This document shows, one piece after another, positions 38,177 through 51,063 of a stretch of 64,000 nucleotides of DNA. The number at the start of each line of letters is the position of its first letter. Positions within the stretch are counted from its first letter, which is position 1. The notes under the pieces were generated by a model, which was not told the DNA's origin, ran no database searches, and saw nothing but the letters and a program-made list of their open reading frames with translations. Source of the DNA: Escherichia sp. E4742. Its GTDB lineage: Bacteria; Pseudomonadota; Gammaproteobacteria; Enterobacterales; Enterobacteriaceae. The position numbers and the translations under genes are program-made. The stretch covers positions 2,046,001 through 2,110,000 of the forward strand of contig NZ_CP040443.1 in assembly GCF_005843885.1 (NCBI RefSeq), written 5' to 3'.

Positions 38177-39541
38177 TTACTTACCGATACAGAAGCTGGA
38201 GAAAATCCGCCCCAGTAGGTCGTCAGAGGTAAACTCCCCGGTAATCTCGCTCAAGTTCTGCTGCGCCAGGCGCAGCTCTTCCGCCAGCAATTCGCCAGCC
38301 CATGCGCCCAACAGCTGTGCTTTACCTTGCTGCAAATGCTCCGCCGCCTGTTCCAGCGCCTGTAGGTGACGACGGCGCGCCAGGAAGCCGCCTTCCATGT
38401 TGGTGTCAAAGCCCATGCTCTGTTTGAGATGGTTACGCAGCACGTCCACACCTTCACCAGTTCTTGCCGAGAGACGAATTAACGCGTGACCGTTCACTTC
38501 GCTCATTCCCAGCGTTTCGCCGGTGATATCGGCTTTATTGCGCACGACGGTGATCGGTAGTTTCGCAGGCAGACGGGCGATAAATTCCGGCCAGATCTCT
38601 GCCGGATCAACGGCATCTGTCGTGGTGCCATCGACCATAAACAGCACGCGGTCGGCCTGTTCAATTTCCTGCCACGCACGCTCGATACCAATACGTTCCA
38701 CTTCGTCACTGGCTTCACGTAACCCGGCGGTGTCGATGATATGCAGCGGCATTCCGTCAATGTGGATATGCTCACGCAGCACGTCACGCGTGGTTCCGGC
38801 GATATCAGTTACGATCGCCGCTTCACGCCCAGCCAGCGCGTTCAGCAGGCTCGATTTACCGGCGTTAGGACGCCCGGCAATCACCACTTTCATCCCTTCG
38901 CGCAACAGGCTGCCCTGACGAGCTTCGGCGCGTACTGCGTCAAGATCGGCAATTACGCCATTGAGCTGGGCTTCAATTTTGCCGTCGGAGAGGAAATCGA
39001 TCTCTTCATCGGGGAAATCAATCGCCGCTTCGACGTAAATACGCAAGTGGGTGAGGGCTTCCACCAGATGGTTGACCCGTGTGGAGAATGCGCCTTGCAG
39101 CGAGTTAAGTGCCGAACGGGCCGCCTGTTCCGAACTGGCATCGATCAGATCGGCAATCGCCTCGGCCTGGGCTAAGTCGAGTTTATCGTTAAGAAACGCG
39201 CGTTCTGAAAACTCACCCGGGCGGGCAATCCGCAGGCCGGGAATGGTCAGAATACGTTTTAACAGCAGGTCGAGGATCACCGGACCGCCATGACCCTGCA
39301 GTTCCAGCACATCTTCGCCGGTGAACGAGTTCGGGCCAGGGAACCATAGCGCAATCCCCTGATCGAGCACGCTGCCGTCGGCGTCTTTAAACGGAAGATA
39401 ATCGGCGTAGCGCGGCTTAGGCAGTTTACCCAGCACTGTTTCGGCAACTTCACGGGCTTTGAGGCCGGAGATGCGCAGGATGCCAACGCCGCCACGTCCC
39501 GGAGGCGTGGCCTGGGCTACGATAGTGTCATTATCGCTCAT
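38177..39541 (-). CDS. mnmE: MnmE (TrmE), tRNA-modifying GTPase
   Basis: This 454-residue protein has an N-terminal formyl-THF-binding domain, a helical domain with an inserted G domain, and the C-terminal FCIGK motif with the conserved cysteine. G1 is GRPNAGKS at residues 223-230, G3 DTAGLR and G4 NKAD. It works with MnmG (4787-6676) on tRNA wobble uridine modification. It is downstream of yidC on the same strand, with a REP and a terminator in the gap. Confidence 0.98.
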   Translation of the reverse strand: MSDNDTIVAQATPPGRGGVGILRISGLKAREVAETVLGKLPKPRYADYLPFKDADGSVLDQGIALWFPGPNSFTGEDVLELQGHGGPVILDLLLKRILTIPGLRIARPGEFSERAFLNDKLDLAQAEAIADLIDASSEQAARSALNSLQGAFSTRVNHLVEALTHLRIYVEAAIDFPDEEIDFLSDGKIEAQLNGVIADLDAVRAEARQGSLLREGMKVVIAGRPNAGKSSLLNALAGREAAIVTDIAGTTRDVLREHIHIDGMPLHIIDTAGLREASDEVERIGIERAWQEIEQADRVLFMVDGTTTDAVDPAEIWPEFIARLPAKLPITVVRNKADITGETLGMSEVNGHALIRLSARTGEGVDVLRNHLKQSMGFDTNMEGGFLARRRHLQALEQAAEHLQQGKAQLLGAWAGELLAEELRLAQQNLSEITGEFTSDDLLGRIFSSFCIGK

Positions 39542-39562
39542 GATGTTCCTGTTGCTTTGTGT

Positions 39563-39588
39563 GGCGGATGCGCGGTGCTTATCCGCCC
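39563..39588. repeat. REP-like element between yidC and mnmE
   Basis: GGCGGATGCGCGG with CTTATCCGCC is a single REP-type palindrome in the 105-bp gap. Confidence 0.65.
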
Positions 39589-39596
39589 TACGAAAA

Positions 39597-39621
39597 GAAA
39601 AAAGGCGGTCAACTGACCGCC
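39597..39621 (-). terminator. Intrinsic terminator after yidC
   Basis: On the minus strand GGCGGTC-AGTT-GACCGCC is followed by a run of T (the A-run around 39594-39603 on the plus strand). It lies 26 bp past the yidC stop and would separate yidC from mnmE. Confidence 0.8.
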
Positions 39622-39646
39622 CTTATTTTAGCGAAAACTCACCGAA

Positions 39647-41293
39647 TCAGGATTTTTTCTTCTCGCGGCTATGCAGGCCACGTTTTTCCAGACCACGGTA
39701 AATCAGCTGCTGCTGAATAATGGTAACCAGGTTGCTGACGATATAGTACAGCACCAGACCTGACGGGAACCACAGGAAGAACACGGTGAAGATGACCGGC
39801 ATAAAGGTCATGATCTTCTGCTGCATCGGGTCGGTCACAGTGGTCGGCGACATCTTCTGAATGAAGAACATCGTTACGCCCATCAGGATCGGCAGGATGT
39901 AGTACGGGTCCTGTGCAGACAGGTCGTGGATCCACAGTGCAAACGGCGCCTGACGCAGTTCAACGGAACCCATCAGCATGTAGTACAACGCCAGGAAGAT
40001 TGGCATCTGGATAATCAGCGGGAAGCAGCCGCCCAGCGGGTTAACCTTCTCAGCTTTGTACAGCGCCATCATTTCCTGGCTGATACGCTGTTTGTCATCG
40101 CCCAGACGCTCACGCATAGCCTGAATCTTCGGCTGCAGCATACGCATCTTCGCCATGGAGGTGTACTGCGCTTTGGTCAGCGGGTACATGATGCCACGAA
40201 CGATAAAGGTGATGATGATAATGGAGAAGCCCCAGTTACCCACAAAGCTATGGATCCATTTCAGCAGTTTGAACAGCGGCTGAGAAATGAACCACAACCA
40301 ACCGTAATCAACAGTCAGATCCAGGTGCGGAGCAACAGCAGCCATTTTGTCCTGGATTTCAGGGCCAACCCACAGGGTGCTGTTCATCGCGCCAGTCTGA
40401 CCAGGCTGAACCAGTACCGGCTGAGATTTATAGCCGATAGCGGCGATGCCGTTACCCAGATTAGCGGTGTAGAAGTTGTTGGTGCCGTCGTTATGCGGGA
40501 TCCACGCAGTCGCGAAATACTGTTGCAGCATCGCCACCCAACCACCTTTCGAAGAGATGTTCAGGTTTTCGTTATCGGCAATGGTATCGAACTTGTATTT
40601 CTCGTACTTCTCGTCAGGCGTGGAGTACGCCGCGCCACGGAAAGTATGCAGTGCGAAGTTGCTGCTTCCAGTGTCGAGATGCGGTGGCAGATTGATGGAT
40701 TGCTTCAACTGGCCAAAGGTGGAGATCTCCAGCGGTTTTTCGCCAGCGTTCTGCACGTTGTAGTTGACGTTGACAGCGTAATCACCACGTTTCAGGACAA
40801 ACGTTTTGGTAAACGTGTTGCCTGCCGCGTCAGTATACGTCATCGGCACCTGCAGTTCGTTTTGGCCTTCAGCCAGCACATAAGCGTCTTTTTCAACGTT
40901 ATACAGCGGACGCGGGCCGTTAGCCGGGTTATCCGGGCCATCACGACCGGTCAGACCGCTCTGTGCCTGATAAATAAACTGCGGTGAAGTTTCCAGCAGC
41001 TGGAACGGCTGGGTAGAGTTCAGCTCTTTCGGGTATGCCGGGAGCAGAGCCTGTTCAACATCACCACCACGGGTGTTGATGGTCAGATCAAGCACGTCGG
41101 TCTTAACCGAAATCAGTTTCCCCTGGCCACTGGCCGGTACGCCCTGGTCGGCGGCGCTACCCGCTGCGGTGGTCGTTGTCTGCGTGGTCTGTTGGGCCTG
41201 AGGTTGCGGGTTTTTATCCTGCTCCCAGGCTTGCCAGATCATGAAAGACACGAACAGCAAAGCGATGACTAAAAGATTGCGTTGCGAATCCAT
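39647..41293 (-). CDS. yidC: YidC, membrane protein insertase (Oxa1 family)
   Basis: The 548-residue inner-membrane protein has an N-terminal anchor (LLVIALLFVSFMIWQAW), a large periplasmic domain (about residues 25-340) and a conserved five-helix core with the hydrophilic groove arginine in SIIIITFIVRGIMYPL. It inserts small membrane proteins, including F0 subunit c, alone or with SecYEG. It lies 2 bp downstream of yidD in the rpmH-rnpA-yidD-yidC cluster. Confidence 0.98.
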   Translation of the reverse strand: MDSQRNLLVIALLFVSFMIWQAWEQDKNPQPQAQQTTQTTTTAAGSAADQGVPASGQGKLISVKTDVLDLTINTRGGDVEQALLPAYPKELNSTQPFQLLETSPQFIYQAQSGLTGRDGPDNPANGPRPLYNVEKDAYVLAEGQNELQVPMTYTDAAGNTFTKTFVLKRGDYAVNVNYNVQNAGEKPLEISTFGQLKQSINLPPHLDTGSSNFALHTFRGAAYSTPDEKYEKYKFDTIADNENLNISSKGGWVAMLQQYFATAWIPHNDGTNNFYTANLGNGIAAIGYKSQPVLVQPGQTGAMNSTLWVGPEIQDKMAAVAPHLDLTVDYGWLWFISQPLFKLLKWIHSFVGNWGFSIIIITFIVRGIMYPLTKAQYTSMAKMRMLQPKIQAMRERLGDDKQRISQEMMALYKAEKVNPLGGCFPLIIQMPIFLALYYMLMGSVELRQAPFALWIHDLSAQDPYYILPILMGVTMFFIQKMSPTTVTDPMQQKIMTFMPVIFTVFFLWFPSGLVLYYIVSNLVTIIQQQLIYRGLEKRGLHSREKKKS

Positions 41294-41295
41294 CG

Positions 41296-41553
41296 TTAGT
41301 GTTCTCTGGTATCAAATGGTCCGGGCGGGACGGGATCGTCACCACCAGGGTGTAAAGGGTGGCATTTTAATACGCGTTTCACCGTCAACCAACTGCCTTT
41401 TATCACTCCAAACCTGCGCAATGCCTCAATTCCGTAGCTTGAACAGGTTGGAGTGAAACGACAATGCGGCCCGAGTAGCGGACTAATCAGGCGTTGATAG
41501 ACCCGAATGAGGGCTATCAGGACCCGCGAGCCAGGCGACAGTGGCGGCGCCAT
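41296..41553 (-). CDS. yidD: YidD, membrane protein insertion efficiency factor
   Basis: The 85-residue protein has the family motif [20 protein letters not shown], with two conserved cysteines, and an amphipathic N-terminus. It sits near YidC at the inner membrane and helps insertion. It overlaps the 3' end of rnpA by 37 bp in a different frame, an arrangement conserved in this gene cluster. Confidence 0.97.
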
Positions 41554-41876
41554 AATTTTTCCAACGCTTCCGAGAGAGCACGGTTATCGAGGTCGGCAAC
41601 CCCTTTTTTCGCCACCACCACGAAATCCATAGCCGGGAGTTCATGTTGGCGCAGACGGAAGCTTTCACGCGTCAGACGTTTAATCCGATTGCGTTCATGC
41701 GCGCGTCGAACGTTTTTCTTGGCGACAGTAAGACCGATACGGGGATGCCCCAGCGAATTCAGGCGGCCGAGAATGGTAATTTGCGGCGTGCCAGCCCGTT
41801 GTGGCTGCTGGAAGACGAATGTGAATTGACTGGGAGTTAACAAACGTAACTCCCTGGGAAATGCGAGCTTAACCAC
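41517..41876 (-). CDS. rnpA: RnpA, protein subunit of RNase P
   Basis: This 119-residue basic protein has the RNR signature as [16 protein letters not shown]. With the M1 RNA (gene not in this window) it processes tRNA 5' ends. It follows rpmH closely and shares its promoter, with known excess of L34 over RnpA. Confidence 0.98.
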
Positions 41877-41892
41877 GCAGGGGTTAGCTATA

Positions 41893-42033
41893 TTACTTAG
41901 AAACGGTCAGACGAGAGCGGCCTTTAGCACGACGACGTGCCAGAACCTGACGACCATTTTTAGTAGCCATACGAGCACGGAAGCCGTGAGAACGGTTGCG
42001 CTTCAGTACAGACGGTTGAAAAGTGCGTTTCAT
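41893..42033 (-). CDS. rpmH: Ribosomal protein L34
   Basis: The 46-residue basic protein MKRTFQPSVLKRNRSHGF continues to ARRRAKGRARLTVSK. It is the full L34 length and a 50S subunit component. It lies 16 bp upstream of rnpA. Promoter at 42136-42164 on the minus strand. Confidence 0.99.
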   Translation of the reverse strand: MKRTFQPSVLKRNRSHGFRARMATKNGRQVLARRRAKGRSRLTVSK

Positions 42034-42135
42034 GGCGATTTCTACCTAAACTTGAATAAATTCAATGGCTTTATTGGATATCCGCCGAAAAATGAAACGA
42101 TGGACACCGAAGCCATGGGTGATTAAAGAGGCCGG

Positions 42136-42164
42136 ATTGTAATAATTGTACACTCCGGAGTCAA
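42136..42164 (-). promoter_or_regulatory. rpmH promoter
   Basis: On the minus strand TTGACT (42164-42159) and TACAAT (42141-42136) are spaced by 17 bp. This near-consensus sigma-70 promoter is about 100 bp ahead of rpmH, as expected for a ribosomal protein gene. Confidence 0.85.
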
Positions 42165-42639
42165 TTCTCTTTCCTTATTTGCCGCGCTTTTCCGCACCTT
42201 TTCGCTGGGAAAATGTACGGCCTCACACCAGTGAAAACCAGCATGGCGCGCCGGGGCGAGGATTATACGGGCTACCGGGTAAAGCGCAAGGATCGTCCAG
42301 GATCTTTATTAGATCGATTAAGCCTAATTTTGTCTAAGGTCATTAAATTTTCCAATATGCGGCGTAAATCGTGCCCGCCTTGCGGCAGGATCGTTTACAC
42401 TTAGCGAGTTCTGGAAAGCCCTGTGGATAAATCGGGAAAATCTGTGAGAAACAGAAGATCTCTTGCGCAGTTTAGGCTATGATCCGCGGTCCCGATCGTT
42501 TTGCAGGATCTTGATCGGGCATATAACCGCAGACAGCGGTTCGTGCGTCACCCTCATGCAGGGTCTTTTCGACGTGCGTCAACAATCATGAATGTTTCAG
42601 CCTTAGTCATAATCGACTTTTGTTCGAGTGGAGTCCGCC
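42165..42639 (+). promoter_or_regulatory. dnaA promoter region with DnaA box
   Basis: This non-coding region lies between divergent rpmH and dnaA. A DnaA box TGTGGATAA is at 42422-42430, between the places of the two known dnaA promoters. A -10-like TATGAT is at 42478-42483. Several GATC sites (for example near 42294, 42308, 42458 and 42480) allow Dam/SeqA effects. It serves DnaA autorepression. Confidence 0.8.
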
Positions 42640-44040
42640 GTGTCACTTTCGCTTTGGCAGCAGTGTCTTGCCCGATTGCAGGATGAGTTACCAGCCACAG
42701 AATTCAGTATGTGGATACGCCCATTGCAGGCGGAACTGAGCGATAACACGCTGGCCTTGTACGCGCCAAACCGTTTTGTCCTCGATTGGGTAAGGGACAA
42801 GTACCTCAATAATATCAATGGACTGCTAACCAGTTTCTGTGGAGCGGATGCCCCACAGCTGCGTTTTGAAGTGGGCACAAAGCCCGTGACACAAACGCTG
42901 AAAGTCCCTGCCAGCAATACAGTTGCACCCGCTCAGGCAGCGCAGGTGCAGCCGCAACGTGCTGCGCCTTCTACGCGCTCAGGCTGGGATAACGTTCCGG
43001 CTCCGGCAGAACCGACCTATCGTTCCAACGTCAACGTTAAACATACGTTTGATAACTTCGTCGAAGGTAAATCTAACCAGCTGGCGCGCGCGGCGGCTCG
43101 CCAGGTGGCAGACAACCCGGGCGGCGCCTATAACCCGCTGTTCCTTTATGGCGGCACGGGGCTGGGTAAAACTCACCTGCTGCATGCGGTGGGTAATGGC
43201 ATTATGGCGCGCAAGCCGAATGCCAAAGTGGTTTATATGCACTCCGAACGCTTTGTTCAGGACATGGTAAAAGCCCTGCAAAACAATGCGATCGAAGAGT
43301 TTAAACGCTACTACCGTTCCGTTGATGCGCTGCTGATCGACGATATTCAGTTTTTCGCCAATAAAGAACGATCCCAGGAAGAGTTTTTCCATACCTTTAA
43401 CGCCCTGCTGGAAGGTAATCAGCAGATCATCCTCACGTCGGATCGCTATCCGAAAGAGATCAACGGTGTTGAGGATCGTTTGAAATCTCGCTTCGGCTGG
43501 GGGCTGACTGTGGCGATCGAACCGCCAGAGCTGGAAACCCGCGTGGCGATTCTGATGAAAAAGGCCGACGAAAACGACATTCGTTTGCCGGGCGAAGTGG
43601 CGTTCTTTATTGCCAAGCGTCTACGATCTAACGTACGTGAGCTGGAAGGGGCGCTGAACCGCGTCATTGCTAACGCCAACTTTACCGGACGGGCGATCAC
43701 GATTGACTTCGTACGTGAGGCGCTGCGCGACTTACTGGCTTTGCAGGAAAAACTGGTCACTATCGACAATATTCAGAAGACGGTGGCAGAGTACTACAAG
43801 ATCAAAGTCGCGGATCTCCTTTCCAAACGTCGATCCCGCTCGGTAGCGCGTCCACGTCAGATGGCGATGGCGCTGGCGAAAGAACTGACTAACCACAGTC
43901 TGCCGGAGATTGGCGATGCGTTTGGTGGTCGTGACCACACGACGGTGCTTCATGCCTGCCGTAAGATCGAGCAATTGCGTGAAGAGAGCCACGATATCAA
44001 AGAAGATTTCTCTAATTTAATCAGAACATTGTCATCGTAA
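42640..44040 (+). CDS. dnaA: DnaA, replication initiator
   Basis: Starts with GTG (GTG TCA CTT TCG), as in E. coli, giving 466 residues. Domain I is SLWQQCLARLQDELP; domain II is the linker (about 87-130). Domain III is AAA+ with Walker A GGTGLGKT at 171-178 and Walker B LLIDDIQF. Domain IV has the box-recognition motif GGRDHTTVLHACRKI. The linker segment 87-104 differs clearly from the K-12 sequence I recall and is one residue shorter. dnaN follows after 4 bp. Confidence 0.98.
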   Translation: MSLSLWQQCLARLQDELPATEFSMWIRPLQAELSDNTLALYAPNRFVLDWVRDKYLNNINGLLTSFCGADAPQLRFEVGTKPVTQTLKVPASNTVAPAQAAQVQPQRAAPSTRSGWDNVPAPAEPTYRSNVNVKHTFDNFVEGKSNQLARAAARQVADNPGGAYNPLFLYGGTGLGKTHLLHAVGNGIMARKPNAKVVYMHSERFVQDMVKALQNNAIEEFKRYYRSVDALLIDDIQFFANKERSQEEFFHTFNALLEGNQQIILTSDRYPKEINGVEDRLKSRFGWGLTVAIEPPELETRVAILMKKADENDIRLPGEVAFFIAKRLRSNVRELEGALNRVIANANFTGRAITIDFVREALRDLLALQEKLVTIDNIQKTVAEYYKIKVADLLSKRRSRSVARPRQMAMALAKELTNHSLPEIGDAFGGRDHTTVLHACRKIEQLREESHDIKEDFSNLIRTLSS

Positions 44041-44044
44041 ACCT

Positions 44045-45144
44045 ATGAAATTTACCGTAGAACGTGAGCATTTATTAAAACCGCTACAACAGGTGAGCGG
44101 TCCGTTAGGTGGTCGTCCTACGCTACCGATTCTCGGTAATCTGCTGTTACAGGTTGCTGACGGTACGTTGTCGCTGACCGGTACTGATCTCGAGATGGAA
44201 ATGGTGGCACGCGTTGCGCTGGTTCAGCCGCACGAACCAGGGGCGACGACCGTTCCGGCGCGCAAATTCTTTGATATCTGCCGTGGTCTGCCTGAAGGCG
44301 CGGAAATTGCCGTGCAGCTGGAAGGTGAGCGGATGCTGGTGCGCTCCGGGCGTAGCCGTTTTTCGCTGTCTACCCTGCCAGCGGCGGATTTCCCGAACCT
44401 CGATGACTGGCAGAGCGAAGTTGAATTTACCCTGCCGCAGGCGACGATGAAGCGTCTGATTGAAGCGACCCAGTTTTCGATGGCGCATCAGGACGTTCGC
44501 TATTATTTAAACGGTATGCTGTTCGAAACCGAAGGTGAAGAACTGCGCACCGTGGCGACCGACGGCCACCGTCTGGCTGTCTGCTCCATGCCAATTGGTC
44601 AGTCTTTGCCGAGCCATTCGGTGATCGTACCGCGTAAAGGCGTGATTGAACTGATGCGTATGCTCGACGGCGGCGACAATCCGCTGCGCGTGCAGATTGG
44701 CAGCAACAACATTCGCGCCCACGTTGGCGACTTTATTTTCACCTCCAAACTGGTGGACGGTCGCTTCCCGGATTACCGTCGCGTTCTGCCGAAGAACCCG
44801 GACAAACATCTGGAAGCAGGCTGCGATCTCCTCAAGCAGGCTTTTGCTCGTGCGGCGATTCTCTCTAACGAGAAATTCCGTGGTGTGCGCCTGTATGTCA
44901 GCGAAAACCAGCTGAAAATTACCGCCAACAACCCGGAACAGGAAGAAGCGGAAGAAATCCTCGACGTTACCTATAGCGGTGCGGAGATGGAAATCGGCTT
45001 CAACGTCAGCTATGTGCTGGATGTCCTGAACGCGTTGAAATGCGAAAACGTCCGCATGATGCTGACCGATTCAGTTTCCAGCGTGCAGATTGAAGATGCC
45101 GCATCACAGTCGGCTGCCTATGTTGTCATGCCAATGAGACTGTA

Positions 45145-45145
<1 letters not shown>
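44045..45145 (+). CDS. dnaN: DnaN, DNA polymerase III sliding clamp
   Basis: The 366-residue beta clamp has three similar domains and a C-terminal cleft ending VVMPMRL that binds client proteins. It dimerises into a ring on DNA. It shares one base with recF (TAATG), so translation is coupled. Promoters within dnaA are known to add to its expression. Confidence 0.99.
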
Positions 45146-48661
<3,516 letters not shown>

Positions 48662-48682
48662 TGGCGTTAACAATGCGAGCGT

Positions 48683-48780
48683 GCCTGATGCGCTACGCTT
48701 ATCAGGCCTACAAGACTCATGCAATATATTGAATTTTTATGATTTTGTAGGCCGGAGAAGGCGTTAACGCCGCATCCGGC
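48683..48780. repeat. BIME/REP pair after gyrB
   Basis: Two REP-type palindromes, GCCTGATGCGC...GCTTATCAGGCCTAC (48683-48711) and GCCGGAGAAGGC...GCCGCATCCGGC (48751-48780), lie about 40 bp apart. Such elements bind gyrase in E. coli, and one here follows the gyrase gene itself. Confidence 0.85.
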
Positions 48781-48793
48781 AAGAAGCTATAAG

Positions 48794-48823
48794 AAAAGGG
48801 CGGAGATCATCTCCGCCCTTTTT
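48794..48823 (+). terminator. gyrB terminator
   Basis: AAAAGGGCGGAGA and TCTCCGCCCTTTT form a long stem with a three-base loop, followed by T residues. Confidence 0.92.
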
Positions 48824-48900
48824 ATTCCTGTGATCCGCAATTATCATCCCGCAGAACTATACTTTTTGAGTCAACACGTAACGCTTTACAGGTGATTATC

Positions 48901-49299
48901 ATGGGGCTTTTTGATGAAGTTGTAGGTGCCTTTCTGAAAGGCGATGCGGGGAAATATCAGGCGATTTTAAGTTGGGTTGAGGAGCAGGGCGGCATTCAGG
49001 TGCTGCTGGAAAAACTGCAAAGTGGCGGCTTAGGTGCCATTCTCACATCCTGGTTGAGTAACCAACAAAGTAATCAGCCGGTGAGCGGCGAGCAACTGGA
49101 GTCGGCGCTCGGCACAAACGCGGTGTCCGAACTCGGGCAAAAACTCGGCGTAGATACCAGTGCTGCTTCCAACATGCTGGCGGAACAATTGCCGAAGATT
49201 ATTGATGCTCTCTCACCGCAGGGTGAAGTGTCACCACAAGCCAATAACGATTTGCTTTCCGCAGGGATGGAGTTACTGAAAGGGAAACTCTTCCGCTAA
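48901..49299 (+). CDS. yidB: YidB, DUF937-family protein
   Basis: The 132-residue, helical, small conserved protein of unknown function has repeated Leu/Gln-rich segments (WVEEQGGIQVLLEKLQSGG, LGQKLGVDTSAAS). No signal peptide or catalytic motif is visible. Start taken at 48901; two earlier codons (ATC ATC region) are less likely. It is followed by its own terminator and stands alone. Confidence 0.93.
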   Translation: MGLFDEVVGAFLKGDAGKYQAILSWVEEQGGIQVLLEKLQSGGLGAILTSWLSNQQSNQPVSGEQLESALGTNAVSELGQKLGVDTSAASNMLAEQLPKIIDALSPQGEVSPQANNDLLSAGMELLKGKLFR

Positions 49300-49301
49300 G
49301 C

Positions 49302-49338
49302 AAAAGGGGAGCACGCAACGCGCGTTGCATCCCCTTTT
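49302..49338 (+). terminator. yidB terminator
   Basis: AAAAGGGG and CCCCTTTT flank an inner GC-rich hairpin GCAACGCGCGTTGC. Strong stem directly after yidB. Confidence 0.85.
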
Positions 49339-49412
49339 CCCTCAGGTGTTGTACTGATTTTTGAGCGCAATCGCGTTAGCATGGGTCAGGAAACAATCTA
49401 CCTGGGGAACTC

Positions 49413-50225
49413 ATGGCTATCAAACTCATTGCTATCGATATGGATGGCACCCTTCTGCTGCCCGATCACACCATTTCACCTGCCGTTAAAAATGCGATTG
49501 CCGCAGCTCGCGCCCGTGGCGTAAATGTCGTGCTAACGACGGGTCGCCCTTATGCAGGCGTTCACAACTACCTGAAAGAACTGCACATGGAACAGCCGGG
49601 CGACTACTGCATTACTTACAATGGCGCGCTGGTGCAGAAGGCCGCTGATGGTAGCACCGTGGCGCAAACAGCATTGAGCAATGACGACTATCGTTTCCTG
49701 GAAAAACTCTCTCGCGAAGTCGGTTCTCATTTCCACGCCCTGGACCGCACCACGCTGTACACCGCTAACCGCGATATCAGTTATTACACGGTACATGAGT
49801 CGTTTGTGGCCACCATTCCGCTGGTATTCTGCGAAGCGGAAAAAATGGACCCCAATATACAGCTCCTGAAAGTGATGATGATTGATGAACCTGCCATCCT
49901 CGACCAGGCGATCGCGCGCATTCCGCAGGAAGTAAAAGAGAAATACACCGTGCTGAAAAGTGCGCCGTACTTCCTCGAAATCCTCGATAAGCGCGTTAAC
50001 AAAGGCACCGGTGTGAAATCATTGGCCGACGTGTTGGGCATTAAACCGGAAGAAATTATGGCGATTGGCGATCAGGAAAACGACATCGCAATGATTGAAT
50101 ATGCAGGTGTTGGTGTGGCAATGGATAACGCTATTCCTTCGGTGAAAGAAGTGGCGAACTTTGTCACCAAATCCAACCTGGAAGATGGCGTGGCGTTTGC
50201 TATTGAGAAGTATGTGCTGAATTAA
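49413..50225 (+). CDS. yidA: YidA, Cof-type HAD sugar phosphatase
   Basis: This 270-residue HAD IIB hydrolase has motif I AIDMDGTLLLPDH, motif II VLTTGRP and motif IV GDQENDIAMIEYAGVGVAM. The E. coli enzyme is active on sugar phosphates such as erythrose-4-P and alpha-glucose-1-P. Length is normal. It is convergent with yidX across a GC-rich hairpin. Confidence 0.96.
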   Translation: MAIKLIAIDMDGTLLLPDHTISPAVKNAIAAARARGVNVVLTTGRPYAGVHNYLKELHMEQPGDYCITYNGALVQKAADGSTVAQTALSNDDYRFLEKLSREVGSHFHALDRTTLYTANRDISYYTVHESFVATIPLVFCEAEKMDPNIQLLKVMMIDEPAILDQAIARIPQEVKEKYTVLKSAPYFLEILDKRVNKGTGVKSLADVLGIKPEEIMAIGDQENDIAMIEYAGVGVAMDNAIPSVKEVANFVTKSNLEDGVAFAIEKYVLN

Positions 50226-50232
50226 TCTGTGG

Positions 50233-50263
50233 GCGGGCAAACAGCATGAATGCGTTTGCCCGC
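50233..50263. terminator. Hairpin between yidA and yidX
   Basis: GCGGGCAAAC and GTTTGCCCGC form a perfect 10-bp stem with an 11-base loop between convergent genes. No T-run is seen on either side, so efficiency is uncertain. Confidence 0.6.
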
Positions 50264-50268
50264 AGCGA

Positions 50269-50925
50269 TTAACAATTTCTGGTCGTGCATAAAATCAGGA
50301 ACTGGAGTGGTGATGTTACTATATCCAGCGTAAGAGTGACTGGCAGCAACGCGTTAGCGAGGCCGCGCGGGACGCCATCTGTTGTTTTGTACTTATAAAA
50401 TCCCACTGTAAAGGGTTGATGGAAAACCATCACGTTTGAGTAATCCGCTTTTTTATTTTTCTGGTGGATAGAGCCTTTCAAACCGTCAAGCGTCCATGTA
50501 CAACGCTGGGTATCACACACAAAGCCATATTGTGTCGCCAGTGCTTTATCTTCCTCATTATCCCAGTCGTAATAGAGCGTTATGGCACCAGAAAAATTCG
50601 TATCACCGCGGCTTAAAATAAATTTCACATTATCGGAGGTGGTTATCTTTTCGCCATGTATTGCCGGATCGTTAAGCATTTTAACCACCTCACCACCACC
50701 CGTGGTTAACAGGTAGTCCAGCGACTCGCCAACAAAAACATAGCCTTTCGTACCGTTACTATTCTTTGCCAGCGATAAACCCTTAATCGAGTCTGACCGC
50801 CATTGCTCGGCATGTGGAGGGCTTGCGGTATTGAACAGCAGTCCTGCGGTTAGACATCCTGTCAACGCAAATGCCAAAAAACACAAACCGGCAGCCTTAA
50901 AAAATCCTTTAAAATTCAACTTCAT
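50269..50925 (-). CDS. yidX: YidX, predicted lipoprotein
   Basis: The 218-residue protein has a lipobox LTGC (cysteine near residue 23) after a hydrophobic signal (AAGLCFLAFALTGC). The mature part is soluble, with cysteines in CDTQRCTW. It resembles YidX by position and by segments such as GTKGYVFVGESLDYL, but many residues differ from the K-12 protein I recall. Function unknown. Start chosen at 50925 (ATGAAGTTGAAT). An upstream ATG six codons earlier is possible. Confidence 0.88.
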   Translation of the reverse strand: MKLNFKGFFKAAGLCFLAFALTGCLTAGLLFNTASPPHAEQWRSDSIKGLSLAKNSNGTKGYVFVGESLDYLLTTGGGEVVKMLNDPAIHGEKITTSDNVKFILSRGDTNFSGAITLYYDWDNEEDKALATQYGFVCDTQRCTWTLDGLKGSIHQKNKKADYSNVMVFHQPFTVGFYKYKTTDGVPRGLANALLPVTLTLDIVTSPLQFLILCTTRNC

Positions 50926-51063
50926 GATTAATCCTTTAAACAAGAGTGCTAAGCCGTTGAAAGCATACTCTTATTTACCCCCTGTTTAGCGCCCGACATC
51001 CCTTTTCAGATTTCTGCCCGACGCATGTCATTTTTTATGTGTTGTTCTTTTTGTGATCTAAAT

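Noticed and set aside
39926..40987. 353-codon open frame antisense to yidC
   Set aside because: Same reason: a Gln/His-rich product typical of antisense to biased genes, with no ribosome site or known family.
42146..42404. Small open frames between rpmH and dnaA
   Set aside because: They overlap the rpmH promoter and the dnaA control region, lack ribosome sites and look like random arginine/proline-rich frames.
50228..50241. TGTGGGCGGGCAAA resembles a Tn7 end (TGTGGGCGGACAAA)
   Set aside because: It is part of the hairpin between yidA and yidX. No repeated internal Tn7 sites, no second end and no tns genes are nearby, and it is far from attTn7.
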